A stretch of DNA of 25,000 bases, taken from Mesostigma viride (lineage: Eukaryota > Streptophyta > Mesostigmatophyceae > Mesostigmatales > Mesostigmataceae). This document shows, piece after piece, positions 24,401 through 25,000 of the stretch. Positions within the stretch are counted from its first letter, which is position 1. Every line of letters begins with the position of its first letter. The DNA is taken from assembly GCA_009746045.1 (NCBI GenBank), contig RPFO01000106.1:788513-813512 (forward strand), in the 5' to 3' direction. The notes under the pieces were generated by a model. The model was not told where the DNA came from. It was given only the letters and a program-made list of their open reading frames with translations, and did not search any database. The translations under genes and the position numbers were made by a program.

Positions 24401-24980
24401 GAGTCACGGAGCACCGGAGTGCTTTCACTCCCTGAGTATGCACAGCAGGCAGGGGGCAGAGACTCCCCCCTTCCCCCATGCCACAGGCATGCCACAGGGT
24501 GCACCATCCGACCCGTCGAAACGATCCGGCATCCCCTGTGGGTGCAATAAAGCTTCGACATAGCGAAAACAAAGCGGGTGCAGTAGGGCTGCACCATATG
24601 TCCAGTGGCAACGGATAGGCTTGGAAGCCATTCAGCGGCGCCGGTTTGGGAGAATATTAAGGCCTCTCCCGGAGCCTGAGGTTTTTAGGGGCATACCCAG
24701 GGTTCACCCACAACCCCACACATATGGACCAAGGATTTACAGTGTACGCACTGGGCTATTTGTGCATGAAGCAGCCCGTGAAGCAAGCTCAAGTTAAATA
24801 TCAGTACCACGAGATTACCAACAAGAAATAGAGGATTTGTGACAGGCCCCAGGTTACTATGTGCACAGGGAAGCGCGAATTCTGCATGTAACTGCTGTGC
24901 GCGGTGAAAAAAGAGATAATGGCTCATGCAAGCAGTTTGTAAACGCACTTGAACTTTCTCACGAGGTACTCCAGCGTTTT
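22..24980 (-). CDS. UTP10: UTP10/HEATR1-like SSU processome HEAT-repeat protein, partial at both ends (31 exons in window)
   Basis: In known systems Utp10/HEATR1 is a nucleolar scaffold of the t-UTP/UtpA subcomplex of the small-subunit processome. It supports Pol I transcription of rDNA and early cleavage of pre-18S rRNA. Here 31 exons were joined by splice consensus and phase. They total 4,719 nt (1,573 codons) with no internal stop. Conserved blocks appear in family order: TLEYLVRKFK, LPYHETALFVKLVQ, DLAVLDAICEA, AYAQQLVLAVLEDIAKSL, NDRYSFRVVQ and LPEMSSERR. Human HEATR1 is about 2,140 aa and yeast Utp10 about 1,770 aa, so roughly 150 N-terminal and several hundred C-terminal residues probably lie outside, including BP28CT. 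Two introns use GC donors. The family call comes from recalled homologues, not a database search. Confidence 0.9.
437..822 (-). other. Intron between exons 30 and 31
   Basis: A GT-AG intron (gtacgc...cctgcag) of 386 nt. I see no tandem array, RNA gene or conserved reading frame in it. Confidence 0.8.
823..890 (-). CDS. UTP10: UTP10 exon 30
   Basis: The exon encodes IISGALPEMSSERRVALLAG LL plus two bases. After exon 29 it gives DQLLG-IISGALPEMSSERR, the same spacing as plant KLLQIFVNVLPEIAEHRR. That spacing places the acceptor at cctgcag|ATT. The frame stays open for about 90 nt more upstream, but that part is not conserved. The donor is CTCCG|gtacgc. Confidence 0.88.
1039..1156. repeat. 17-bp tandem repeat, about 7 copies
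   Basis: The unit CATCATAACTAAGGTAT repeats head to tail. The last copies carry a T-to-C change (GGTACC). It lies in the intron between exons 29 and 30. Confidence 0.95.
1158..1270. repeat. About 42-bp tandem repeat, 2.7 copies
   Basis: Imperfect copies are built from CATACTTGTCTGTCCATACT and TTGATTAAGGTAGCA. The array directly follows the 17-bp array and shares the TAAGGTA core, so one may derive from the other. Confidence 0.85.
1372..1571. repeat. TGGG/GGGT tetranucleotide microsatellite with degenerate G-rich tail
   Basis: About 200 bp of GGTG units, broken once near 1433 and turning to GGGGGTG towards the right end. The plus strand is G-rich. The UTP10 transcript carries the C-rich CCCA strand. 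Stop-free in several frames; the Gly/Val/Trp and Pro/Thr/His frames it creates are not genes. Confidence 0.97.
1779..1877 (-). CDS. UTP10: UTP10 exon 29
   Basis: The exon encodes NDRYSFRVVQATVTAVLPAW then LQQPGNSVDQLLG. The human protein reads DDTYSFQVINKTVKMVIPALIQ and plants have a PCWLSKT...KLLQ version. The acceptor is cccgcag and the donor TGGGG|gtgagt, phase 0. A G/C-rich tetranucleotide array fills part of the next intron. Confidence 0.92.
2097..2140. repeat. 21-bp direct repeat, 2 copies
   Basis: Two copies of GGATTAGGTAGAGGGGTTGA lie in the intron between exons 28 and 29, preceded by a partial copy. Confidence 0.8.
2213..2500. repeat. 36-bp minisatellite, 8 copies
   Basis: The unit starts CCTTAAAAGGAAAAAAGAAA and ends GAGAAGGAAAATGGG. 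Copies are nearly identical; one has GGGAAAAAG instead of GGAAAAAAG. Because 36 is a multiple of 3, the array is open in several frames (KRKKEKRRK on plus, FFFPFK on minus). The transcript strand is pyrimidine-rich. Confidence 0.97.
2790..2987 (-). CDS. UTP10: UTP10 exon 28
   Basis: Sixty-six codons include FDVDSVASCVQQSGNAATRN, AGLSLLASLARLDPAATLRH and VLGILSVISAASLTQ. They align with family FNVELIVQCIRLS...VLHNIMSIFTFMGANVM, a highly conserved stretch. The acceptor is ccctgcag and the donor ACGCAG|gtgggt, phase 0. Confidence 0.92.
3115..3154. repeat. 13-bp tandem repeat, 3 copies
   Basis: Copies of TATGAGGTGATNC in the intron between exons 27 and 28. Small and imperfect. Confidence 0.7.
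3540..3719. repeat. Polypyrimidine tract with poly-C run (G-rich in the transcript)
   Basis: Plus-strand C/T low-complexity sequence including a C run near 3662-3680 and CCCCT repeats. It abuts the exon 27 donor, so the pre-mRNA begins this intron with gtgagg followed by many runs of 4 or more G. Confidence 0.93.
3720..4065 (-). CDS. UTP10: UTP10 exon 27 with acidic/Ala-rich insert
   Basis: It begins RAAVATLSHLLRSLLPAATE, carries an acidic/Ala-rich insert with DADDNDEMDVDV (about residues 40-51), and ends AYAQQLVLAVLEDIAKSL plus an acidic tail. The flanks match human LVPTLFNLLSRCLEPLP and EYTKQLILSCLLNICQKL, so the insert is a lineage-specific loop. The acceptor is gccacag. The donor GATGAG|gtgagg is followed at once by long G runs. 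Confidence 0.9.
4066..4401 (-). other. Intron between exons 26 and 27
   Basis: A GT-AG intron of 336 nt without a clear repeat or other feature. The flanking exons join a split Arg codon exactly. Confidence 0.8.
4402..4661 (-). CDS. UTP10: UTP10 exon 26 with NLS-like patch
   Basis: The exon encodes VAPEVWNLLLSVAIESSPAA, a disordered basic stretch with EKETKKRRKG (about residues 29-38), and then AWRRRLLARALPQRLHVAVL. Human HEATR1 has a similar basic linker at this place, before the LILELLQHKK helix. The patch fits nuclear/nucleolar targeting (inference). The acceptor is tgccag. The donor GACAG|gtgggc leaves phase 2 and joins exon 27 exactly. Confidence 0.85.
4662..4978 (-). other. Intron between exons 25 and 26
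   Basis: A GT-AG intron of 317 nt. It contains a T-arm-like hairpin on the minus strand around 4818-4834 (CCTAG/CTAGG stem), but no complete tRNA. Confidence 0.75.
4979..5077 (-). CDS. UTP10: UTP10 exon 25
   Basis: The exon encodes GRVVLAMLRLASQHDGFLPE then GRALARDKLAELE. It matches human QKLLRMLFDLLVNCKNSHCAQTV...FKGISV. The acceptor is gcacag and the donor CTCGAG|gtatgc, phase 0. Confidence 0.85.
5326..5430 (-). CDS. UTP10: UTP10 exon 24
   Basis: Thirty-five codons read AEPSSGAAAVLAHARVAALE then MVTPGMFGALPAECQ. The VAALEMVTPGMF motif matches human QITALEKITKPFF. The acceptor is cccgcag and the donor TGCCAG|gtgcgt, phase 0. Confidence 0.87.
5533..5590. repeat. Poly-C run and CA-rich microsatellite
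   Basis: A run of about 18 C starts near 5535. A short ACAC tract lies near 5574-5588. Both are in the intron between exons 23 and 24. Confidence 0.85.
5815..5917. repeat. About 37-bp tandem repeat, just under 3 copies
   Basis: Imperfect copies contain GGAGGTCACACAC and CATAACTGGGGTAGA. They lie in the intron between exons 23 and 24. The rest of this intron holds no recognisable gene. Confidence 0.85.
6103..6201 (-). CDS. UTP10: UTP10 exon 23
   Basis: The exon encodes LYTPAAFKVKGAFESVTDAQ then AKVSFDTFMAVLE. It is comparable to human LNEDPKSLDIFIKAVHTTKEL. The acceptor is tccgcag and the donor CTGGAG|gtatgc, phase 0 at both ends. Confidence 0.82.
6202..6701 (-). other. Intron between exons 22 and 23
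   Basis: A 500-nt GT-AG intron with no array. The donor AAGgtgtggggggg is partly echoed about 37 nt downstream (AAAGtgtgggggg, near 6663-6674). Confidence 0.75.
6702..6878 (-). CDS. UTP10: UTP10 exon 22
   Basis: Fifty-nine codons run from LCLLEALASAGHESEQAGLT through QPLLRSLVRSV to LDEDTQALLVTLIK, with a Glu/Gly-rich loop in the middle. The acceptor is tcaccag and the donor ATCAAG|gtgtgg, followed by G runs. It lies between less conserved HEAT units. Confidence 0.78.
6951..6984. repeat. 17-bp direct repeat, 2 copies
   Basis: CATGAGGCTTTGGTGCC occurs twice in tandem in the intron between exons 21 and 22. Confidence 0.85.
7083..7196. repeat. 38-bp tandem repeat, 3 copies
   Basis: Three near-identical copies start GGTAAAAGTATTGGGCGAAC and end GTTGTGTGCCT; the differences are single C/T changes. 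In the intron between exons 21 and 22. Confidence 0.95.
7378..7433. repeat. Interstitial plant-type telomere repeat (TTTAGGG) with inverted end
   Basis: About six TTTAGGG units, one altered to TTAAGGG, are followed after GTTTGG by one inverted CTAAACCC. The minus (transcript) strand therefore carries AAACCCTA telo-box motifs. It lies inside an intron, far from exons. Confidence 0.92.
7434..7940 (-). other. Remainder of intron between exons 21 and 22
   Basis: No repeat or conserved gene is visible. A plus-strand frame of 104 codons (7486-7800) has no recognisable motif and looks fortuitous. Confidence 0.7.
7941..8025 (-). CDS. UTP10: UTP10 exon 21
   Basis: Twenty-eight codons read STLGKDETPVVLKYLVARAM then HHRSPRAR after a split Glu codon. 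The acceptor is ccctgcag after a C/T tract. The donor is GCCAGG|gtgagc, phase 0. Homology is weak here; support is splice signals and phase. Confidence 0.75.
8026..8442 (-). other. Intron between exons 20 and 21
   Basis: A 417-nt GT-AG intron. It has a short G run near 8037-8050 (plus strand), which supplies the C-rich tract before the exon 21 acceptor. Nothing else is evident. Confidence 0.78.
8443..8655 (-). CDS. UTP10: UTP10 exon 20 (5' end uncertain)
   Basis: The exon encodes PVPYLEAVGLEIFGIASSPM, a Gly/Asp/Ser-rich loop, then LPPHLLAKLLARLDAFSASL and QLAAFLADSLGA. The acceptor gcaaag follows a good T-rich tract. An alternative at cttgaag (start 8635) would remove a few residues. The donor is GCCGA|gtaagt, phase 2. 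Confidence 0.75.
8656..9050 (-). other. Intron between exons 19 and 20
   Basis: About 395 nt with a T-rich tract before the acceptor. The donor is uncertain (see exon 19). No repeat or other gene is seen. Confidence 0.7.
9051..9163 (-). CDS. UTP10: UTP10 exon 19 (3' end uncertain)
   Basis: The exon opens SVREAAVKCVETLQQHLSHS then KLLASAIKEARDTDMD, the counterpart of human VRRAAIQCLQAL. The acceptor is gccag. For the end I chose GGTGG|gtggtc at 9051, because it is in phase with the best acceptor of exon 20. The stronger-looking GGATG|gtgggt (end 9055) would need a different acceptor at 8636, and that pair is also in frame. Confidence 0.7.
9621..9815. repeat. AT-rich about 24-bp tandem repeat, about 8 imperfect copies
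   Basis: Copies of ACTAGTATAGAATAGAAAAG plus GATA lie just downstream of the exon 18 donor (9829). The segment is far more AT-rich than the neighbouring exons. The transcript strand reads as T/C-rich CTTTTCTATTCTATACTAGT. Confidence 0.92.
9830..10020 (-). CDS. UTP10: UTP10 exon 18
   Basis: This exon encodes SVVPFQVQFQALLLLHNEMA, LKRSAAKELSSQILANITSL and LPSLMVALSAPHQ. It matches the human region NCSVKTVLQTQALYVGCAML...SLLINLGSPVKEVR, with exon 19 supplying SVREAAVKC. The acceptor ccctgcag follows an AG-free tract of about 660 nt. The donor is CACCAG|gtcagc. Confidence 0.87.
10065..10635. repeat. 7-bp GGGCRGA minisatellite, about 70 or more copies, with 15-bp leader units
   Basis: The array starts with three 15-bp units (GGGCAGAGGGGAGGT). 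GGGCAGA and GGGCGGA heptamers then alternate in blocks: A-type, short G-type, A-type, a long G-type core, then mostly A-type again. No stop occurs in any frame, which yields artificial frames of up to about 350 codons. The transcript strand is TCTGCCC/TCCGCCC, pyrimidine-rich and free of AG. Confidence 0.97.
10909..11053 (-). CDS. UTP10: UTP10 exon 17
   Basis: The exon encodes VAVDAASQLFGLFACAPSLQ, PFLQHLKLILDH and LASFFSAK plus one base. It resembles the human segment with LIGLFEMMLNGADAVHFRVLMKL. The acceptor is aaacag and the donor CAAGG|gtgagc. Phase is 0 in and 1 out. Confidence 0.82.
11244..11723 (-). other. Intron between exons 16 and 17: degenerate repeats near the donor
   Basis: Within this intron, 11610-11757 holds degenerate copies of GTGCTAAATNTAGNCTTGCC and CTGCTTACCTACATG. 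The last copy overlaps the exon 16 donor. Weak similarities (CGCCTGCCAACTCCCAAGTC and CGCCTCCCAAGTC) lie near 11368-11463. No gene is seen. Confidence 0.75.
11751..11927 (-). CDS. UTP10: UTP10 exon 16 (GC donor)
   Basis: Fifty-nine codons run from VNFAASLDPSLLQQGPPAEM to LMARLFGAAADDEGTKQ. The acceptor is gtgcag. The donor is AAGCAG|gcaagt, a GC-AG boundary. It is preferred because the strong GT donor 27 nt later (ATGTAG|gtaagc) would include an in-frame TAG. The sequence corresponds to the region around human IPVELWAHYVEEL...SLKKFI. Confidence 0.83.
12173..12285. repeat. C-rich CCCCCCTA repeat (G-rich in the transcript)
   Basis: Irregular C runs of 5-10 are separated by TA. The transcript strand reads (G)nTA with many G runs, a strong candidate for RNA G-quadruplexes. 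It is in the intron between exons 15 and 16. Confidence 0.93.
12475..12590 (-). CDS. UTP10: UTP10 exon 15
   Basis: The exon reads SSLGDATKLVLPLYTSELQL then LMPSPASPTLWCLGGLEQ. Its first two bases complete Asp with exon 14. The acceptor is aaatag and the donor GAGCAG|gtgagc. It sits in the less conserved middle of the protein, so it rests mainly on phase and splice sites. Confidence 0.78.
12591..13137 (-). other. Intron between exons 14 and 15
   Basis: A 547-nt GT-AG intron. It has some CA/GCAC-rich low complexity near 12960-13030, but no clear array or gene. Confidence 0.75.
13138..13324 (-). CDS. UTP10: UTP10 exon 14
   Basis: The exon encodes LAECARINAEVVAQLARNIS, then DLPTLLPLCCQLMPSLAPPG and a hydrophobic helix LLSMVLLLVLVGW. 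The hydrophobic stretch is short and lies inside an all-helical repeat protein, so I read it as a HEAT core helix and not a membrane segment. The acceptor is cccccag, the donor GGCAG|gtgggt, phase 1 out. Confidence 0.83.
13775..13928. repeat. Diverged 77-bp tandem duplication
   Basis: GCATGTGCCACCAAGAACAG at 13775 matches GCATGTGCCATCAAAGATAG at 13852, and the similarity continues through CACGGCCAAGGCCAAAC. It lies in the intron between exons 13 and 14. The rest of that intron shows nothing. Confidence 0.75.
14092..14277 (-). CDS. UTP10: UTP10 exon 13 with Lys/Gly-rich insert
   Basis: These 62 codons open SRKTNAEALQLLSQLDHPLV and end in a low-complexity basic run that includes GKGKGKGKEKG (about residues 36-54 of the exon). 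The insert looks like a lineage-specific disordered loop between HEAT units. It could help RNA contact or nucleolar targeting, but that is inference. The acceptor is ggcag and the donor CAAGTG|gtgagt. Confidence 0.8.
14278..14912 (-). other. Intron between exons 12 and 13 with duplicated donor-like segments
   Basis: Similar segments occur near 14670 (CATCTTGGCCATTGGTTGG) and 14826 (CTCACCTTGGCCATGTTGG). The second repeats the exon 12 donor region. No gene or RNA is seen. Confidence 0.75.
14913..15182 (-). CDS. UTP10: UTP10 exon 12
   Basis: Ninety codons begin MRQFLPSALIRRLQDDNADV and end SLNHALLLAK. They match the human stretch FIKEAVLARLGDDNIDVVLSAI. The acceptor is gcgcag and the donor GCCAAG|gtgagg, phase 0. 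A near copy of the junction lies 81 nt downstream (see findings). Confidence 0.9.
15241..15680. repeat. Old diverged duplication (about 264-285 bp offset)
   Basis: GGAGCCCAATCATACATCGT near 15246 resembles GGAGCTCAAGCATACATCAT near 15510. CCCTTGGGAATAATTCATGC near 15358 resembles CCCTTGGGCATGTTTCATCC near 15641. The two halves appear in the same order. It lies within the GC-AG intron between exons 11 and 12. Confidence 0.6.
15873..15962 (-). CDS. UTP10: UTP10 exon 11 (GC donor)
   Basis: Thirty codons read PKVRALALSRLASMAEEEGE then QGGSWSDNEE. PKVRALALSRL is a HEAT-unit second helix like human PVRILAMNHL. The acceptor is tttgcag. The donor is GAG|gcaagt, a good GC-AG consensus, and it is the choice that leaves phase 0 for exon 12. 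A GT four bases later (CAA|gtcccc) gives the wrong phase. Confidence 0.85.
16412..16745. repeat. 24/25-bp tandem repeat, about 14 copies
   Basis: The main unit is ACTCGCACCTATCGGCAAGA plus CCTT or CCTG. A 25-bp variant with ACTAATCTG is at the left end. The array begins about 68 nt after the exon 10 donor in transcript direction. The transcript strand contains GATAGGTGCGAGTAAGG, which holds donor-like GTAAGG. Confidence 0.96.
16814..16948 (-). CDS. UTP10: UTP10 exon 10
   Basis: These 45 codons run from SGEAPEDAAPDEGLVSFLER to GSLLSSVDHPD. The end matches human SLMLSLNHPLAPVR: LLSSVDHPD continues into PKVRALALSRL of exon 11, a typical HEAT-unit turn. The acceptor is ttccag, the donor CGGAT|gtaagc, phase 0 at both ends. 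Confidence 0.88.
16962..17112. repeat. 27-bp tandem repeat, 6 copies
   Basis: GAGCCAAGCCATGCAAACAA plus AGGGAAT repeats at spacings of 28, 27, 27, 27 and 21 bp. It starts about 14 nt from the exon 10 acceptor. Confidence 0.92.
17128..17203. repeat. About 26-bp tandem repeat, 3 degenerate copies
   Basis: Copies begin GGGCAACCGCATCGGAGAAC, GGGCGAACCACATTGGGGAA and GGGCAACCAGATCGGGGAGC. They lie between two other arrays in the same 490-bp intron. Confidence 0.8.
17218..17400. repeat. 24-bp tandem repeat, about 8 copies
   Basis: The unit GGGGTGGTCTCTGAGGTCAC with a variable 4-base joint ends close to the exon 9 donor (17438). With the two neighbouring arrays it fills most of the intron between exons 9 and 10. 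Confidence 0.95.
17439..17554 (-). CDS. UTP10: UTP10 exon 9
   Basis: The exon reads SAVHEALKLMDRTYARELDM followed by AVNALLTRGASAGGDSQA. It aligns with the family stretch FLPLIRLLESKYPRTLDVVL. The acceptor is tacag and the donor CAGGCG|gtgcgt. Phase is 1 in and 0 out. Intron arrays begin within about 40 nt of the donor. Confidence 0.83.
17555..18131 (-). other. Intron between exons 8 and 9
   Basis: A 577-nt GT-AG intron. I find no array and no convincing gene. Confidence 0.78.
18132..18253 (-). CDS. UTP10: UTP10 exon 8
   Basis: This exon encodes STSEECAAVLADVISTVPLG and then QLATRLASDLLRISQGEEAG. It resembles the human YKRHLEAILTKISLKNNLDHLLASLLFEEY segment. The acceptor is a tandem gccgag/cag (NAGNAG), so one Ser may be optional. 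The donor is AAGCGG|gtgcgt, phase 1. Confidence 0.83.
18254..18652 (-). other. Intron between exons 7 and 8
   Basis: A 399-nt GT-AG intron with nothing recognisable inside. Confidence 0.78.
18653..18742 (-). CDS. UTP10: UTP10 exon 7
   Basis: The exon encodes GLADILARLGQKYEVAGLLS then LLCTYLVRH. It corresponds to human PDLITILHGISETYDVSPLL. The acceptor is atgcag and the donor CACTG|gtgagt. Both ends are phase 2 and consistent with the neighbouring exons. Confidence 0.87.
18743..19305 (-). other. Intron between exons 6 and 7
   Basis: A 563-nt GT-AG intron with an AT-rich centre (about 18960-19160) holding partial copies of CAGTATGTGTACTA. There is no gene. Confidence 0.75.
19306..19355 (-). 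CDS. UTP10: UTP10 exon 6
   Basis: This 50-nt micro-exon encodes KMQQLPKACLKRLVGC plus two bases. It is supported by phase 0 in, phase 2 out, an acacag acceptor and a GCAG|gtgcgt donor. An acceptor three bases downstream (cagaag|ATG) is also possible and would drop one Lys. The LP-K-RLVG pattern resembles the plant-type protein at this position. Confidence 0.75.
19356..19848 (-). other. Intron between exons 5 and 6
   Basis: A 493-nt GT-AG intron. It has a short GGGTGGGG patch near 19635-19655 and nothing else clear. Confidence 0.75.
19849..19995 (-). CDS. UTP10: UTP10 exon 5
   Basis: These 49 codons start SATLLIIAQLSNTTPLSQEV and end EAVMSLVLLCQ. They fit the human AATYMIICQIS...LIVLLQ segment. 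The acceptor was placed at gcaccag|TCG because it keeps phase 0 and joins SNEYI directly to SATLL. The frame stays open upstream (20100-19996), but that part does not resemble the family. Confidence 0.85.
19996..20819 (-). other. Intron between exons 4 and 5
   Basis: An 824-nt GT-AG intron. CAGGAGCGGGCGCC occurs twice (near 20263 and 20299), and a C-rich stretch lies near 20600-20695. No gene is recognised. Confidence 0.75.
20820..20993 (-). CDS. UTP10: UTP10 exon 4
   Basis: These 58 codons include VVMETLAACTEVPDEMLRHL and LPYLVDGLSDKGVSNEYI. They align with the human stretch that precedes RAATYMIICQIS, near the start of the U3snoRNP10-type domain. The acceptor is tttgcag at the end of an AG-free tract of about 220 nt. 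The donor is ATC|gtaagt, phase 0. Confidence 0.87.
21024..21190. repeat. 13-bp minisatellite, about 11 copies
   Basis: GGGAGGAATAGAA repeats, with two copies changed to GGGACCAATAGAA. The transcript strand is TTCTATTCCTCCC, free of AG. The array ends about 30 nt from the exon 4 acceptor. Confidence 0.97.
21308..21330. repeat. Short GCAG tetranucleotide run
   Basis: About five GCAG units (ATGCAGGCAGGCAGGCAGGC) in the intron between exons 3 and 4. Confidence 0.85.
21861..21926. repeat. 13-bp tandem repeat, about 5 copies
   Basis: AAGTATGATGGAA/AAAGTATGATGAA units sit directly after the exon 3 donor (21934) in transcript direction. They produce a spurious His/Thr/Phe frame on the minus strand. 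Confidence 0.9.
21935..22052 (-). CDS. UTP10: UTP10 exon 3
   Basis: This exon gives 39 codons beginning KTRWEWLEGM and ending DLAVLDAICEA. The family has the same pattern (human KHRWFWL, then DLGFMDFICSL). The acceptor is cctcag and the donor GCT|gtgagt, leaving phase 0. A 93-bp tandem array ends about 110 nt upstream of the acceptor. Confidence 0.9.
22162..22812. repeat. 93-bp minisatellite, 7 near-identical copies
   Basis: Units start CACCATGAATAGCAAGGGTT and end AACAAAAGGAGGA. Starts are exactly 93 bp apart (22162, 22255, 22348, 22441, 22534, 22627, 22720). The only differences I see are C/T in AAGGCCCGTGG, shared by copies 4 and 5, and a changed end in copy 7. Since 93 is 31 codons, three minus frames stay open, giving a 399-codon artefact. 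Confidence 0.97.
23372..23394. repeat. CACT microsatellite
   Basis: About six CACT units in the intron between exons 2 and 3. Confidence 0.9.
23542..23639. repeat. 23-bp tandem repeat, 4 copies plus partial
   Basis: GGGCACATCGCGGTCACTAT plus AAT, with starts at 23542, 23565, 23588, 23611 and 23634. In the intron between exons 2 and 3. Confidence 0.92.
23771..23866 (-). CDS. UTP10: UTP10 exon 2
   Basis: The exon encodes IYKFNADALIRHLLPYHETA and then LFVKLVQITRL. The LPYHET-FV-L-Q block is among the most conserved parts of Utp10/HEATR1. The acceptor is ccgcag (23867-23872) and the donor is TTGA|gtacgt. It enters and leaves in phase 2, and its last two bases join exon 3 to give Glu before KTRWEWL. 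Confidence 0.9.
   Translation of the reverse strand, partial: DLQVQRRCSHPAPAALPRDGSLRQAGADHAA
23867..24948 (-). other. Intron between exons 1 and 2
   Basis: A 1,082-nt GT-AG intron. Apart from the inverted repeat at 24354-24393 and a GCCACAG pair near 24480-24496, I see no gene, array or RNA. Confidence 0.75.
24354..24393. repeat. Inverted repeat around a TTAA/AATT loop
   Basis: Arms GGAGCACGT (24354-24362) and ACGTGCTCC (24385-24393) are perfectly complementary and enclose an AT-only ATTA microsatellite. It could extrude as a hairpin or cruciform. Confidence 0.85.
24949..24980 (-). CDS. UTP10: UTP10 exon 1 (local numbering; not the first exon of the gene)
   Basis: This short 32-nt exon encodes KTLEYLVRKF plus two bases (phase 2). 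The acceptor is a CAG at 24981-24983 after a C-rich tract, and the donor is AA|gtgcgt. It completes a Lys codon with the next exon and reads into IYKFNADALI. This matches the conserved start of the N-terminal HEAT region (human FIEWLIRRFQ). Upstream coding sequence is beyond the window. Confidence 0.85.
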
Positions 24981-25000
24981 CTGCGCGGCGGGGAGTAAGA

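Noticed and set aside
1-25000. A new multi-gene defence, toxin, viral or mobile system
   Set aside because: All conserved coding signal belongs to one eukaryotic UTP10 gene. I found no transposase, reverse transcriptase, viral or toxin-like frame in the introns.

Overview
The window is eukaryotic nuclear DNA. It holds the interior of one very large, intron-rich, protein-coding gene read from the minus strand. I joined 31 exons across positions 24980 to 22. They give 4,719 nt (1,573 codons) with no stop or frameshift, and the phase agrees at every junction. The product is recognisable as the HEAT-repeat ribosome-biogenesis protein UTP10 (human HEATR1/BP28). Several short blocks match what I recall of the family in the right order: a TLEYLVRKFK block, LPYHETALFVKLVQ, KTRWEWL, DLAVLDAICEA, AYAQQLVLAVLEDIAKSL, NDRYSFRVVQ, and DQLLG-IISGALPEMSSERR. 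The N-terminal end lies beyond position 25000. The C-terminal part, including the BP28CT region expected in this family, lies below position 1.

The organism is probably a green alga or another protist with large introns. The reasons are dense introns of about 250-1,700 bp, moderately GC-rich exons, plant-like motifs in the UTP10 protein, and a short interstitial array of the plant-type telomere repeat TTTAGGG. The exact lineage cannot be fixed from this sequence.

Layout, in transcript order: exons 1-3 (24980-21935) encode the N-terminal HEAT region. Exons 4-9 (20993-17439) cover the stretch where the U3snoRNP10-type domain is expected. Exons 10-25 (16948-4979) form the long central solenoid. 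Exons 26-28 (4661-2790) carry a basic NLS-like patch and an acidic insert, then conserved HEAT units. Exons 29-31 (1877-22) lead toward the C-terminal part.

The introns make up about 80% of the window, and most carry their own private tandem repeat. Units include 4, 7, 13, 17, 21, 23, 24, 27, 36, 37, 38 and 93 bp. Some arrays create long stop-free frames that look like genes but are not. Two introns have GC-AG boundaries. At two exons a second 5' splice-site-like sequence lies 27 or 81 nt downstream, and its use would add an in-frame stop. Two arrays lie inside very long AG-free tracts directly upstream of 3' splice sites.

I see no second gene, convincing RNA gene, transposon with coding capacity, CRISPR array or new multi-gene system. 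The unusual biology here is the link between minisatellite expansion and splice-site architecture inside a housekeeping gene.
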